IMG/VR virus record: IMGVR_UViG_3300020156_000455
Coordinates: 1-45,746 of that record
DNA: 45,746 nucleotides
Direction: 5' to 3' (one strand)
DNA from: a virus
Position 1 is the stretch's first letter, and each line of letters begins with the position of its first letter. Of this stretch, positions 15,306 through 24,132 are shown in pieces. The translations under genes were made by a program, and so were the position numbers. The notes under the pieces were generated by a model. That model had not been told where the DNA came from, made no database searches, and worked only from the letters and a program-made list of their open reading frames with translations.

Positions 15306-16456
15306 GCAAACAAGCGCGACCGCGCATTTACAACCGCGCAGGCAAACGCGTCAAGGTTCAGGACAAGACCTGGTACGCCCTGCAGGCCAGCGGAGAGGCC
15401 ACCGAGCGAGTGATCGAGGTTTTCGTCTATGGCGAGATCGGCGCGTGGGGCATCACAGCCAATCAGTTCGTGCAGGATCTGCGCGCCATGGATGATGGTG
15501 TGTCCCCGGTGATCGCCGCGTTCAACAGTATCGGCGGAGACCTGTTTGACGGTCTGGCCATGCATAACGCGCTGTCGCGTCTGGGCGAGCGCTGCACCGG
15601 ACGAATCGATGCGCTCGCTGCCAGTGCTGCCAGCGTCGCCGTGTGCGGTGCACACCGCGTAGTCATCGCGGCGAACGCCATGTTGATGATTCACAACCCA
15701 TACACCTATGCAGGCGGTGGCGCTGAGGACTTCCGTCGGGTCGCTGATGTATTGGATCAAACCTTGGAGGCGATCATTGCGGCCTATAAGGCCAAGGCGC
15801 CCGACATCGAAGACGCCGAGCTGCGGCGGATGGTTGATGCCGAAACCTGGCTGACTGCTAACGAAGCGGTGGCTCTTGGTCTTGCAGACGAAGTCGGAGA
15901 CGGCATCAAAGTCAAAGCATGCCTCGGTCAAGGCGCGGTGTTGCAACGGTTCCAGCACGCTCCGGTTGAGTTGGTGGCCCAGCTCGACGAGCCGCCTGAA
16001 CCGGATCCCGAACTTGAACCTGTCGATCCGCCGCTGGTGCCGCCTGTAGTGGACTCGGCCAAATTGGCATTGATGATTAGTCAGCGTTGCACGGCGGCGG
16101 GCATCAGCAATCTGATCGAGCCGCTGCTCAATTCTACCCAGCTCGAAAGCGAGGAAATCGTTCTCGCCGGTCTGGCTCGCGCCAAGGCGGTGAACGACCT
16201 CTGCGTCGCCGCGCGTCTGCCGGAATTCAGCGCCGAGTATGTCTCGGCCGGTCTGGATGCGGCGGCGGTTCGGGTGCGTCTGTTCGACAAGATCGTTACC
16301 AGCGGTAAGGGCTTTGAAATCGACAACAGCCTGCCACTGAACGATGACCCGGCGCCCAAGGTGCTGGCCAAACAACCTGACCCCAACTCGATTTGGGCTG
16401 CTCGGCAAGCGGCCCAAACAGGAACCGCGCGCGGCGCGAAAGGAGCACGAGCATGA
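15302..16456 (+). CDS. ClpP/S49-like prohead protease, with scaffold-like C-terminus
   Basis: A 384-aa protein. Residues 35-205 form a ClpP-like serine protease domain: NSIGGDLFDGLAMHNAL, catalytic Ser near residue 108 in DALAASAASVAV, His131 in AMLMIHNP, and Asp around 179 in MVDAETW followed by LTANEAVALGLADEV. After a Pro/Glu-rich linker (about 225-260) comes a helical C-terminal region that could act as scaffold, as in lambda C/Nu3. It would mature the prohead. It couples to the portal and decoration genes by 4-nt overlaps. Confidence 0.9.
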   Translation: MSKQARPRIYNRAGKRVKVQDKTWYALQASGEATERVIEVFVYGEIGAWGITANQFVQDLRAMDDGVSPVIAAFNSIGGDLFDGLAMHNALSRLGERCTGRIDALAASAASVAVCGAHRVVIAANAMLMIHNPYTYAGGGAEDFRRVADVLDQTLEAIIAAYKAKAPDIEDAELRRMVDAETWLTANEAVALGLADEVGDGIKVKACLGQGAVLQRFQHAPVELVAQLDEPPEPDPELEPVDPPLVPPVVDSAKLALMISQRCTAAGISNLIEPLLNSTQLESEEIVLAGLARAKAVNDLCVAARLPEFSAEYVSAGLDAAAVRVRLFDKIVTSGKGFEIDNSLPLNDDPAPKVLAKQPDPNSIWAARQAAQTGTARGAKGARA

Positions 16457-16797
16457 CCATCAAACAGGAACCGATGCACGCAGGTGAATTCCTGCTGTCC
16501 GAGGGCGCCGGCACGATCTCGCGCGAAGCGATCAATGTCGCGGCGGGTCCGGCATTGTGGCCGGGCCAAATTCTCGGGCTGGTGACTGCCACCGGCGAAT
16601 TCGCACCGTACAACCCGACGGCAGAGGACGGCACTGAGAACGCTGTCGCCATTCTCTACGGCCCGCTCGGCGAATCCGACGTGGTGCGTCGCGGTCGCGC
16701 CGTGGTGCGGTTGGCCGAGGTCAGCGAAGCGCACTTGACCGGGCTCGATCTGGCTGCCGAGAAAGCCTTGGCCGCACATTCGCTGATCGTTCGCTAA
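16453..16797 (+). CDS. Head decoration protein (lambda gpD-like)
   Basis: A 114-aa protein (ATG 16453, ATGA overlap with the protease). The order GEFLLSEGAGTISREAINV, AAGPALWPGQILGLVTATGE and a C-terminal region ending GLDLAAEKALAAHSLIVR matches the HDPD head decoration family, trimers of which stabilise the expanded capsid. Followed by a hairpin/T-run and then the major capsid gene, as in lambda D-E. Confidence 0.88.
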   Translation: MTIKQEPMHAGEFLLSEGAGTISREAINVAAGPALWPGQILGLVTATGEFAPYNPTAEDGTENAVAILYGPLGESDVVRRGRAVVRLAEVSEAHLTGLDLAAEKALAAHSLIVR

Positions 16798-16820
16798 AGC
16801 GGATTCCTTCTTTCATTTGC

Positions 16821-16843
16821 ATCCCGCCGCGAGCGGGATTTTT
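16821..16843 (+). terminator. Hairpin with T-run between decoration and capsid genes
   Basis: ATCCCGC (16821-16827) and GCGGGAT (16833-16839) followed by TTTTT. It is succeeded by CGTTTCTGGAGA and the capsid ATG. It may be a weak terminator or RNA-stability element, and is one of several similar linkers in the late operon. Confidence 0.6.
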
Positions 16844-16861
16844 CGTTTCTGGAGAGTACCC

Positions 16862-17857
16862 ATGGCCGATATCGCCATTTTTGACGACGAAGCGTTTACC
16901 GTTACCTCGCTGACCGCTGCACTCAATGATCGACCTTACCTGCCGGGACGCATCAGCGCGTTGGGCCTGTTTCGCGAAGAAGGCATTACCACCCTGACCG
17001 TGCAGATCGAGAAGGACGGCGACACCCTGGCACTGGTGCCCGCCGGCGAGCGTGGTGGTTCAGGCCTGGTGGTCGCTGCCGGCAAGCGCAACCTGATCCC
17101 GTTCAACACCGTGCACCTGCCTGAGCGCTTCACCATCAAGGCTGACGAGATCCAAGGCATTCGTGCCTTCGGCACTCGCACTGAACTTCAGGCGGTGCAG
17201 GACGTGGTGAATGCGCGCCTGGCTAAGGCGCGGCGGCAGTTGGACGCTACGCACGAGTTCCAGCGTATGGGCGCACTGAATGGCCAGATCCTCGACGCCG
17301 ATGGCAAAACCGTACTGCTCGACCTCTACGACCGCTTCGGTGTGGACCGTCAGAGACTGTCCATGGGACTGGCGGATGCGGGCACGGAGCTGCGGGTCAA
17401 GTGTGGTGAAGCGCTGGACATGCAGGAAGACGCGCTCGGCAGTGTGACCAGCACCGGTTCTCGCGCCTTCTGCGGCAAGAATTTCTGGAACAAGCTGATC
17501 GTTCACAAGTCGGTCAAAGAGACCTACCTCAACAGCCAGCAGGCAGCAGCCCTGCGTGGTGATGCCCGTGAGAGCTTCGAGTTCGGCGGCATCATCTGGG
17601 AGCGCTACCGTGGCAAGGTGGCCGGTGTGTCCTTTGTCCACGACGACAAAGCCTTACTAGTTCCTGAGGGTGTGCCTGATCTATATATCTCGGTGTTCGC
17701 TCCGGCGGACTACATGGAAACGGTCAACACTCAGGGAATCCCTTACTACAGCATGATTGAGCCGCTGCCCTTCAACAAAGGCATGGCCGGTGAAGCTCAA
17801 TCCAACCCGCTGCACCTGTGCACCCGGCCGCGAGCCCAGATCACGCTGGAACTCTGA
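16862..17857 (+). CDS. Major capsid protein (lambda gpE family)
   Basis: A 331-aa protein starting MADIAIFDDEAFTVTSLTAA with CTGGAGA 7 bases upstream; the longer frame from 16817 runs through the hairpin and is not used. Family features include NDRPYLPGRISALGLF, FNTVHLPERFTIKADEIQGIRAFG, an N-proximal strand-rich region and the C-terminal IPYYSMIEPLPFNKGMAGEAQSNPLH typical of phage capsid E (PF03864). It forms the icosahedral shell. Confidence 0.94.
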   Translation: MADIAIFDDEAFTVTSLTAALNDRPYLPGRISALGLFREEGITTLTVQIEKDGDTLALVPAGERGGSGLVVAAGKRNLIPFNTVHLPERFTIKADEIQGIRAFGTRTELQAVQDVVNARLAKARRQLDATHEFQRMGALNGQILDADGKTVLLDLYDRFGVDRQRLSMGLADAGTELRVKCGEALDMQEDALGSVTSTGSRAFCGKNFWNKLIVHKSVKETYLNSQQAAALRGDARESFEFGGIIWERYRGKVAGVSFVHDDKALLVPEGVPDLYISVFAPADYMETVNTQGIPYYSMIEPLPFNKGMAGEAQSNPLHLCTRPRAQITLEL

Positions 17858-17859
17858 CC

Positions 17860-18180
17860 ATGGGCTTTCGCGATCTGATCGCCGAGGTCGACGCGGTGGT
17901 GTTCGAAACGCTGGGCGATACGGCGCGAATCGAGGGTCGCGAAGAGCCAGTGTTCGGCATGTTCGCCGCGCCCTGGCTGCAACCCAAGTTCGGCAAGCTC
18001 AACACCGGGTTACGCGAGCCGCGCTTCGAGATCCGTGTCAGCGATTCGCAAGGTCTGCAGCAGGGCATGCTGGTCAGCGTTGACCTGCCTGCCCTGGATG
18101 GCGGCGGCGACTACGACCTGATCCAGCTCGAGCCAAGCGGCGATGGCCTGGTCGCTCTGATTCTGAGGTTGCGCCCATGA
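17860..18180 (+). CDS. Head-tail joining protein (lambda FII-like)
   Basis: A 106-aa protein (ATG 17860, 2 bp after the capsid stop). Its size, its position after the capsid gene and its beta-rich pattern (FRDLIAEVDAVVFETLGDTARIEG, then short strands ending LVALILRLRP) fit FII-type head-tail attachment proteins. The stop overlaps the next ATG by 4 nt. The family identity is by context and pattern. Confidence 0.72.
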   Translation: MGFRDLIAEVDAVVFETLGDTARIEGREEPVFGMFAAPWLQPKFGKLNTGLREPRFEIRVSDSQGLQQGMLVSVDLPALDGGGDYDLIQLEPSGDGLVALILRLRP

Positions 18181-18842
18181 GTGTCGGCAGCTATTTCAAA
18201 CCCTCGGCCGGGGGCGGGATGATCTCTATCCAGTCTTCGGCCACAGACTTTCAGGCGTTCCAGGACTTTGCCAAGGTGGTACCGAAAGCGGCTGCTGCGG
18301 CGCATCGGCGCGCGATCAACAAGACGTTGGGCTGGTTGCGCACGCACATCGCCCGAGCGGTCAGCCGGTCGGAGCGCATTGCTGTTGCGGCGGTGCGTCA
18401 GCGGTTGCGCAGCTATCCAGTTTCCGGCGGGGCTGCGAGCGGCAAACTGTGGTTCGGTTTGAACGCCATCGAGTCCAGCCGGATCGGCCGGGCGCGACAA
18501 AGCGGCAGCGGCGTGTCAGTAGCGGGGCGGCGTTACCAAGGGGCTTTCCTCAAGAAGGTCTACGGCAACAAGCCCGACATCTGGATCCGCACAGCCAGCA
18601 AGCATTTCAACGCGGACGACTACCCCGACAGCACGGTGTCACCTGGTCGCAGGCCGAGTTCGGGTTGGGTCGCCGAAAACGGCAGTCGTTTCCCGCTGGC
18701 CAAGGCTAAGGTATCGCTGGAGCAAGCCCGGCCGCACTTCGACAGCTGGGTCAAAAGGGCGGATGAGCGTCTGCTGGAGATCCTCAAACAGGAACTCAAC
18801 TTTGAGCTGCAGAAATACCTCAAGAGGATCGGTAATGTCTGA
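18177..18842 (+). CDS. Minor tail protein Z-like (tail completion)
   Basis: A 221-aa protein that is very basic and helical, with FQDFAKVVPKAAAAAHRRAIN, TLGWLRTHIARAV and repeated Arg/Ser segments, ending in a Leu/Glu-rich helix. This matches prophage minor tail protein Z. In lambda Z acts at tail completion and joining; here it precedes the P2-like tail cluster and so sits at the head/tail module border. It overlaps the next gene by 8 nt. Confidence 0.78.
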   Translation: MSVGSYFKPSAGGGMISIQSSATDFQAFQDFAKVVPKAAAAAHRRAINKTLGWLRTHIARAVSRSERIAVAAVRQRLRSYPVSGGAASGKLWFGLNAIESSRIGRARQSGSGVSVAGRRYQGAFLKKVYGNKPDIWIRTASKHFNADDYPDSTVSPGRRPSSGWVAENGSRFPLAKAKVSLEQARPHFDSWVKRADERLLEILKQELNFELQKYLKRIGNV

Positions 18843-19347
18843 CAAACCCTTCAGCTTGGACCAGCTTTATCGGGCGGTAGAACAGCATTTGCGTACCCAC
18901 TTGCCTGGCGTGCAGGCCGTCACAGCCTGGCCAGACATTAAGGATCGCGTGTTGCTGCCAGCGGTGTTCTTGGAGGTGGCCGAGATCGAGCCGGGTACCG
19001 ATATCGGTACCGGCGAAACCTCGCTCATCTTCAAGTTCGAGGCCCGCATCATCGTCGACCCAATCAAGCCGCACCATCATCAACAGGCCGTGCAATTAGC
19101 GACTCAGCTGGCGGTGCTGCTGCGTGGGCAAACATGGGGGCTTGCAGTTGAGCCTGCCGAGTTTGTGCAATCGCTGCAGGACTGGACCCAGCCGCACCTG
19201 GATGGATACACCGTTTGGCTGGTGGAGTGGACTCAGCAGGTTTATCTCGGCGTTGAGGAATGGCCATGGTCGGACGAACCGCCGGGAACGTTGGTGTTTG
19301 ATGTTGAGCCTGGTGACGGGCCATTCAGGCCTGAGGATCTACCGTGA
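18835..19347 (+). CDS. Tail terminator/completion-like protein, 170 aa
   Basis: A 170-aa acidic protein starting MSDKPFSLDQLYRAVEQHLR at ATG 18835. The pattern of a helical start, VTAWPDIKDRVLLPAVFLEVAEIEPGTD, a strand-rich centre with FEARIIVDP, and a helix preceding GLAVEPAEF resembles tail terminator proteins of the U/Mu-gp37 type. It would cap the tail tube. Function is assigned from position between Z and baseplate V and from resemblance. Its stop overlaps a GTG start (GTGA). Confidence 0.6.
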   Translation: MSDKPFSLDQLYRAVEQHLRTHLPGVQAVTAWPDIKDRVLLPAVFLEVAEIEPGTDIGTGETSLIFKFEARIIVDPIKPHHHQQAVQLATQLAVLLRGQTWGLAVEPAEFVQSLQDWTQPHLDGYTVWLVEWTQQVYLGVEEWPWSDEPPGTLVFDVEPGDGPFRPEDLP

Positions 19348-19910
19348 GTTACGCAAGCGCCCAGCATGACCGCATGATCGCGGGGGCGGTAAAGGCTTGC
19401 TACGTGGTCGCGGTGGATCTGTCCGCTTCGCCGCCGGTATGTCGCGTGTCGGACGGCAGTGAATGGGTCAGCGCTTGGGTGCGGTGGCACAGCATCGCGG
19501 CGGGCAAGGCCAGGCACTGGCGGGCGCCGTCTTTGGGCGAGCAGGGCAGTTTGATCAGTCCCAGCGGTGACGTGTCGCAAGGCACCTTTGTCCCGGGCCT
19601 GTATGGCAATGCCGGACCGCCTCCAGATAATCGCGACCACGTCGAGGTCTGGCGTTTTGATGACGGCGGCTCGCTGATCTACGACTGGCAGGCCAAGAGC
19701 TACAGCATCACCCTGCCGAGCGGTACGGTCACCATCAAAGTGGCCAGCACCGAAGCGGTCGTAACCGATGCGGCCGTGAGCGTGACTACCGGCAACATCA
19801 ATCTGAAAGCGGCGGTGATGATCGACGGTGCGCTACACGTTACTAAGGGCATCACCAGCGCCGGCGCGATCATTGACGCCACCGGCAACAGTAATCACCA
19901 CACGCATTAA
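19344..19910 (+). CDS. Baseplate assembly/spike protein V (P2 gpV-like)
   Basis: A 188-aa protein starting at GTG 19344. An N-terminal OB-fold part (VDLSASPPVCRV, WVRWHSIAAGKARHWRAPSLGEQGSLISPSGD) is followed by a beta-helix built of short repeated strands (SYSITLPSGTVTIKVAS, AVVTDAAVSVTTGNINLKA) and a C-terminal NSNHHTH metal-binding apex. These are the hallmarks of gpV spikes that pierce the outer membrane at the tip of contractile tails. Confidence 0.9.
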   Translation: MSYASAQHDRMIAGAVKACYVVAVDLSASPPVCRVSDGSEWVSAWVRWHSIAAGKARHWRAPSLGEQGSLISPSGDVSQGTFVPGLYGNAGPPPDNRDHVEVWRFDDGGSLIYDWQAKSYSITLPSGTVTIKVASTEAVVTDAAVSVTTGNINLKAAVMIDGALHVTKGITSAGAIIDATGNSNHHTH

Positions 19911-19922
19911 TTCATTCACGAC

Positions 19923-19945
19923 AGCCCGCCCAGTGCGGGCTTTTT
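19923..19945 (+). terminator. Hairpin with T-run after gene V
   Basis: AGCCCGC (19923-19929) and GCGGGCT (19935-19941) followed by TTTTC and then GCCTGGAGAAAC before the next ATG. It has the same layout as the linkers at 16821 and 24191. Confidence 0.6.
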
Positions 19946-19962
19946 CATGCCTGGAGAAACAG

Positions 19963-20211
19963 ATGGCCAAGATCGATACGACCGTCACCGAGGTGCAAGC
20001 GTCCTCGGAACTGGCAATTGCATCCTCACCGTTCTCATCGCCCGAACTCTTGAAATACCGCGACAAGCTCTACACGTCGCGACTGTTGATCGTCCCCGGC
20101 ACTGACCGTTCCTATCCGGTCGACAAGGCAACGGTCGTGGTGCCGGCCTCCGACATCGAAGCGGTCAAGTTCCTGAAAGCCAGCGAAGAATACGAGCCGA
20201 TCAAGGAGTGA
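19963..20211 (+). CDS. Small hypothetical tail-region protein, 82 aa
   Basis: ATG 19963 with CTGGAG upstream. The protein (MAKIDTTVTEVQASSELAIA start) is hydrophilic with Ser/Glu-rich N-terminus and a strand-rich centre (RLLIVPGTDRSYPVDKATVVVPASD). No family recognised. It sits between V and W in the baseplate cluster and its stop is followed by AAGGAG-coupled W, so a minor baseplate or chaperone role is possible. Confidence 0.6.
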   Translation: MAKIDTTVTEVQASSELAIASSPFSSPELLKYRDKLYTSRLLIVPGTDRSYPVDKATVVVPASDIEAVKFLKASEEYEPIKE

Positions 20212-20216
20212 CATCG

Positions 20217-20543
20217 ATGATCGGAATGGATCGCCACACCGGCCTACCCATATCCGGCATCGAGCACTTGCGCCAATCCATTGCCGACATCTTGAGCACG
20301 CCGCTGGGCAGTCGCCGGCACCGTATGGAGTACGGCAGCAAGCTACGGCGGTTTGTCGATTTGCCCATCAACGAAGGCTGGAAAAGTGCCGTACAGGCTG
20401 AGGTTGCCCGCGCGCTTGGGCGCTGGGAGCCGCGTTTGAAGTTGGATCAGGTGCGCGTCATTTCCGTCATTGGCGGGCAAATCAATTTGCAGATCGTCGG
20501 GAAGTACCTAGGCGACAGCGTCACGTTGGAGGTGGCCGCATGA
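20217..20543 (+). CDS. Baseplate protein W (P2 gpW/T4 gp25-like)
   Basis: A 108-aa protein (ATG 20217, AAGGAG 8 bases upstream; a GTG at 20208 is an alternative). The signature SGIEHLRQSIADILSTPLGSRRHRMEYGSKLRR is that of gpW/gp25 lysozyme-like baseplate wedge proteins. It links sheath to baseplate and starts sheath assembly. ATGA overlap with J. Confidence 0.92.
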   Translation: MIGMDRHTGLPISGIEHLRQSIADILSTPLGSRRHRMEYGSKLRRFVDLPINEGWKSAVQAEVARALGRWEPRLKLDQVRVISVIGGQINLQIVGKYLGDSVTLEVAA

Positions 20544-21421
20544 GTACCGTAGATCTGTCTTCGCTGCCGGCCCCGACCGTGCTGGAGCCTCTGGACTTCG
20601 AAGAGGTTTATCAGGACGGGCTGAGCGTGTTTCGCGGGTACATGGGCGGCAACTGGACGGCCGCGCTGGAAAGCGACCCAGTGGTCAAAGTGCTTGAGGT
20701 CGGGGCTTACAACAAGGTCGGCAACCGCGCCCGAGTCAATGATGCCGGCAAGGCGCTTTTACTGGCGCATGCCATACGCGGCGATCTCGATCACTTGGGG
20801 GCCAACGTCAATCTGCAGCGCCTGGTCATTCAGGCCGAGGATCTGCTGGCGGTGCCGCCGGTGCCCAAGGTCATGGAAGACGACGACCCGTTTCGCGAGC
20901 GTATTCAGTTGGCCTATGAGGGCTTGACCACGGCCGGCCCGCGTAACAGCTACATCCTGCATGCACGCAATGCATCAGGGCTGGTGGCAGATGCCACGGC
21001 CGAAAGTCCGGAGCCTTGTTATGTCACGGTCACGGTGCTGGGGTTGGACGGGGAAGGCGAAGCGCCGCCGGAGCTGCTGGCTACTGTGGCCGCTGCGCTG
21101 AATGACGATGACGTACGGCCGGTGGGTGATCGGGTGACTGTGCAAAGCGCAGAGGTTATCCGTTACGAGATTAACGCCATCTTGCACATGGCCAGCGCTG
21201 GCCCGGAAGCGGATGCCAGTTTGGCTGAGGCGAAAAGTCGCTTGGCAGCCTGGGTCAATCCACGCAAGCGGCTGGGCGTCGAGGTCGCTCGCTCCGCTGT
21301 TGACGCCCAGCTGCACGTTGCCGGCGTTGCCCGGGTTGAGTTGGTCGGATGGCAAGATCTGGCCCCGACCAAGGCGCAAGCGGCGTTCTGTACACGCTAC
21401 AACGTGAGGCTGGCGGGCTGA
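20540..21421 (+). CDS. Baseplate protein J (P2 gpJ-like)
   Basis: A 293-aa protein. Features of the Baseplate_J family are visible: VLEVGAYNKVGNRARVNDAGKALLLAHAIRGDLDHLGA, the YEGLTTAGPRNSYILHARNA segment and a C-terminal RLAAWVNPRKRLGVEVARSAVDAQLHVAGV region. It forms the wedge with W and I. The order V-W-J-I is exactly that of P2. Confidence 0.93.
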   Translation: MSTVDLSSLPAPTVLEPLDFEEVYQDGLSVFRGYMGGNWTAALESDPVVKVLEVGAYNKVGNRARVNDAGKALLLAHAIRGDLDHLGANVNLQRLVIQAEDLLAVPPVPKVMEDDDPFRERIQLAYEGLTTAGPRNSYILHARNASGLVADATAESPEPCYVTVTVLGLDGEGEAPPELLATVAAALNDDDVRPVGDRVTVQSAEVIRYEINAILHMASAGPEADASLAEAKSRLAAWVNPRKRLGVEVARSAVDAQLHVAGVARVELVGWQDLAPTKAQAAFCTRYNVRLAG

Positions 21422-21422
21422 T

Positions 21423-22031
21423 ATGAAAAGTCTACTGCCGCTCAATAGCACGCAGCTGGAACGGGCCATGGAGGCCGCGTTTTTCGAAAAGACGATTGTC
21501 CCTCTGCGCGACCTCTACAACGCTGATACCTGTCCGGTTCATCTACTGCCGCACCTGGCATGGGCGTGGTCGGTGGACCGCTGGGATTACCGGTGGACTG
21601 AGGCGACCAAGCGCGCGGCCATCAAGGCGTCGTACTACATCCACAAGCACAAAGGCACCATCGGCGCGTTGCGCCGGGTGGTCGAGCCGCTGGGCTACCT
21701 GATCGAGATTGTCGAGTGGTTCAACACGGTCCCCGAGGGCGTGCCAGGCACCTTCGCGCTGAAGGTTGGCGTTCTCGATACGGGCATCACTGAGGAAATG
21801 TATCAGGAGCTTGAGCGCCTGATTGACGATGCCAAGCCCGTCACCCGGCAACTGACTGGGCTGGCGATCAGCCTGGAAACTCAAGGCGATTTGAATATCG
21901 CCGTGTCCCTCTACGAAGGCGACGAAATCGACGTTTACCCGCCCGTCATGCGTGACATTGAGGTCACTGGCCGCTTTGGCGTGGTCGGTCGCGAACACAC
22001 CATTGATACCCTGGACGTTTATTATGATTGA
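21423..22031 (+). CDS. Tail protein I (P2 gpI-like)
   Basis: A 202-aa protein beginning MKSLLPLNSTQLERAMEAAF. The segments DTCPVHLLPHLAWAWSVDRWD, YYIHKHKGTIGALRRVVEPLGY and EWFNTVPEGVPGTFAL are characteristic of the phage_tail_I baseplate family. It binds the fibre. Its stop overlaps the fibre ATG by 8 nt. Confidence 0.93.
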   Translation: MKSLLPLNSTQLERAMEAAFFEKTIVPLRDLYNADTCPVHLLPHLAWAWSVDRWDYRWTEATKRAAIKASYYIHKHKGTIGALRRVVEPLGYLIEIVEWFNTVPEGVPGTFALKVGVLDTGITEEMYQELERLIDDAKPVTRQLTGLAISLETQGDLNIAVSLYEGDEIDVYPPVMRDIEVTGRFGVVGREHTIDTLDVYYD

Positions 22032-23583
22032 TGCGAATTCGCAGTTTTTTGCGATCCTCACGAACGTGGGGATGGCCAAGCAGGCGAATGCCGACGCGCT
22101 CGGCATTCCCTGGCTGATCACACAAATGGGCGTTGGGGATGCCAACCCGAACGGGCTGGCGGACCCGCCCAACCCGGTGCCGTCGGCCAGTCAAACCAAG
22201 CTGCTCAACGAGTGGCGCCGCAAGCCGCTCAACCAACTGAAGATTGACCCGGTCAACCCGGCGGTGATCATCGCCGAGCAGATCATCCCGGCCGATGAGG
22301 GCGGTAAGTGGATCCGCGAAATCGGCCTCTACGATGCCGACGGCGATCTGGTGGCGGTGGCCAACTGCGCGCCAAGCTTCAAGCCGCTGTTGTCGCAAGG
22401 CTCAGGCCGCACGCAAATCGTGCGGATGAACTTCATTGTCACCAGCACCGGCAATATTCAGCTCAAGATTGACCCGGCGATTGTGTTGGCCTCGCGGGCC
22501 TACGTCGATGCGGCCATTCTGGAAGTGCTGCCGAAGAACAAGGTCCCGGGCGATTACACGCGGGTCAAGGTCAACGATCGCGGGATTGTCGTATCGGGTG
22601 ATAACCCGGAAACGCTTGCCGGTTTCGGTATCAAAGACACGTACACGAAGCCGGAAATCGAGGCGATGATTGCGCAGGCCTCGGCGCTGCCTGTAGGCGC
22701 AACGGTGGCTTTTCCGTTGGACAAGGTGGCGCCCGGGTTTCTGGAGCTGGACGGTAGCGTTAAGAGCATCGCGGTTTATCCCGATCTGGCGGCGTTCCTC
22801 GGTACGGCCTTCAACAAGGGCGACGAGGGGCCGGGCAATTTCCGCTTGCCTGAATCGCGCGGCGAGTTTCTGCGCGGCTGGGATCATGGACGCGGTGTCG
22901 ATGCTGGGCGGGCAATTGGTAGCTGGCAGGACCATGCGTTTCAGAATCACTTGCATGCTCTGCGGCAAACAGTAACGACTGCTACGCCTACGGGCACGGG
23001 CTTGGCGGTGGTCATCAGTGGATCGGGTACTGGCGCCAACTCTGACGTTCCAATGACGGGAAACGTTGGTAGCGAAACCCGCCCGCGCAACTTGGCAGTG
23101 GTATGGTGCGTCAAGGCGTGGAACGCGCCGATCAATCAGGGAAACATCGACATTGCCGCACTCGCGGCTTTGGCGACGCAGGCCACGGAAATCAAGCTGG
23201 GTACGGCTAAGGTTGCAACTCAGGCTGAGGTAGAGGCCGGTGTCGATGACACTAAATTTGTAACCGCGAAAAAGCTCTTAGGTGGCTTCGGAATGACCAT
23301 CGGCCAGAATGGATTTATTCGACTTCCACGCTGGCTAAGTGGCTTCACTATTCAGTGGGGGATTAACACAGTTTCTTCTAACGGGGATTGTGTAATCACT
23401 CTTCCAACCAACTACAACACGCAGCACTTTCAGATTCTGTCGATTGCGGGTTCTATCAGTGGCATGGCTGTCGCCTACACGGGTCTCAGTTTGTCGGGTG
23501 CTGTGATTCCACACTATGTCCCTTCTACCGCTGCCAAGGCAGGGGGCGGGTACAACTGTGTTTGGATATCGTTCGGAAAGTAA
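22024..23583 (+). CDS. Tail fibre protein (P2 gpH-like, collar domain)
   Basis: A 519-aa receptor-binding fibre. The N-terminus (SQFFAILTNVGMAKQANADA, TQMGVGDANG-like, WIREIGLYDADGDLVAVAN) is the P2-type fibre attachment domain. A middle collar domain (SALPVGATVAFPLDKVAPGFLELDG, FRLPESRGEFLRGWDHGRGVDAGRAIGSWQ) resembles phage tail collar repeats. The last ~100 residues (GFIRLPRWLSGFTIQWG on) look like the gp53-type receptor-binding tip. From about 23280 the DNA is more AT-rich than the rest of the late operon, which suggests that the tip was exchanged. This is the host-range determinant. Confidence 0.93.
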   Translation: MIDANSQFFAILTNVGMAKQANADALGIPWLITQMGVGDANPNGLADPPNPVPSASQTKLLNEWRRKPLNQLKIDPVNPAVIIAEQIIPADEGGKWIREIGLYDADGDLVAVANCAPSFKPLLSQGSGRTQIVRMNFIVTSTGNIQLKIDPAIVLASRAYVDAAILEVLPKNKVPGDYTRVKVNDRGIVVSGDNPETLAGFGIKDTYTKPEIEAMIAQASALPVGATVAFPLDKVAPGFLELDGSVKSIAVYPDLAAFLGTAFNKGDEGPGNFRLPESRGEFLRGWDHGRGVDAGRAIGSWQDHAFQNHLHALRQTVTTATPTGTGLAVVISGSGTGANSDVPMTGNVGSETRPRNLAVVWCVKAWNAPINQGNIDIAALAALATQATEIKLGTAKVATQAEVEAGVDDTKFVTAKKLLGGFGMTIGQNGFIRLPRWLSGFTIQWGINTVSSNGDCVITLPTNYNTQHFQILSIAGSISGMAVAYTGLSLSGAVIPHYVPSTAAKAGGGYNCVWISFGK

Positions 23584-23586
23584 CCT

Positions 23587-24132
23587 ATGAAAATTTTTGT
23601 GTCTCCTACAGTGGGCGGCTTTTTTCATCAGCCAGGGAACAACAACATCCCCGAAGATGCCGTGCAAATCACGCCCGACCAATACGCAACTCTGTTGCGG
23701 GGGCTTTCGGAAGGTAAATCAATCGCTTGGGGCGGCGAAGGTGTGCCGTTGCTGGTAGAGCCTGAGCCGGTCGCCAAAGATTACAAGGGGATCGTGGCTC
23801 AGGAGCGTTTCGCTCGCGAGGCCACTGGCGTAAACGTAGATGGCCTGCAAATCGAAACGACCCGCGACAGCCAGGCGTTGATTGCCAGTACCGGATTGTC
23901 CGCCGTCCTCGATCCCGAATACCGCTGCAACTTCAAAACGGTCGGCGGCTTTGTAGAGATCGGATCGGCGCAGATTATCGCCATCGCCAAGGCTGTCCGG
24001 GCGCATGTACAAGCCTGCTTTGACCGCGAGCTGTCGCTGTTGCGAGCGATCAACGCCGGCGAGTATCACGACGAAATGCTGTCGCAAGGCTGGCCGGATT
24101 CCGCGCCGCCTGATCCGGCAGAGCTGCAATAA
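23587..24132 (+). CDS. Fibre-associated protein with DUF4376-like C-terminus
   Basis: A 181-aa protein 3 bp after the fibre gene. The N-terminus (MKIFVSPTVGGFFHQPGNNN, IPEDAVQITPDQYATLLRGLSEGKSI) resembles the start of tail fibre assembly proteins. The C-terminal part (VGGFVEIGSAQIIAIAKAVRAHVQACFDRELSLLRAINAGE) resembles the DUF4376 domain found with fibre genes. It probably acts as the fibre folding chaperone. Confidence 0.75.
   Translation: MKIFVSPTVGGFFHQPGNNNIPEDAVQITPDQYATLLRGLSEGKSIAWGGEGVPLLVEPEPVAKDYKGIVAQERFAREATGVNVDGLQIETTRDSQALIASTGLSAVLDPEYRCNFKTVGGFVEIGSAQIIAIAKAVRAHVQACFDRELSLLRAINAGEYHDEMLSQGWPDSAPPDPAELQ

Noticed and set aside
15254-16417. Minus-strand frame of 387 codons opposite the prohead protease
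   Set aside because: Shadow of a well-identified gene; Arg/His-rich composition, no motif and no start signal.
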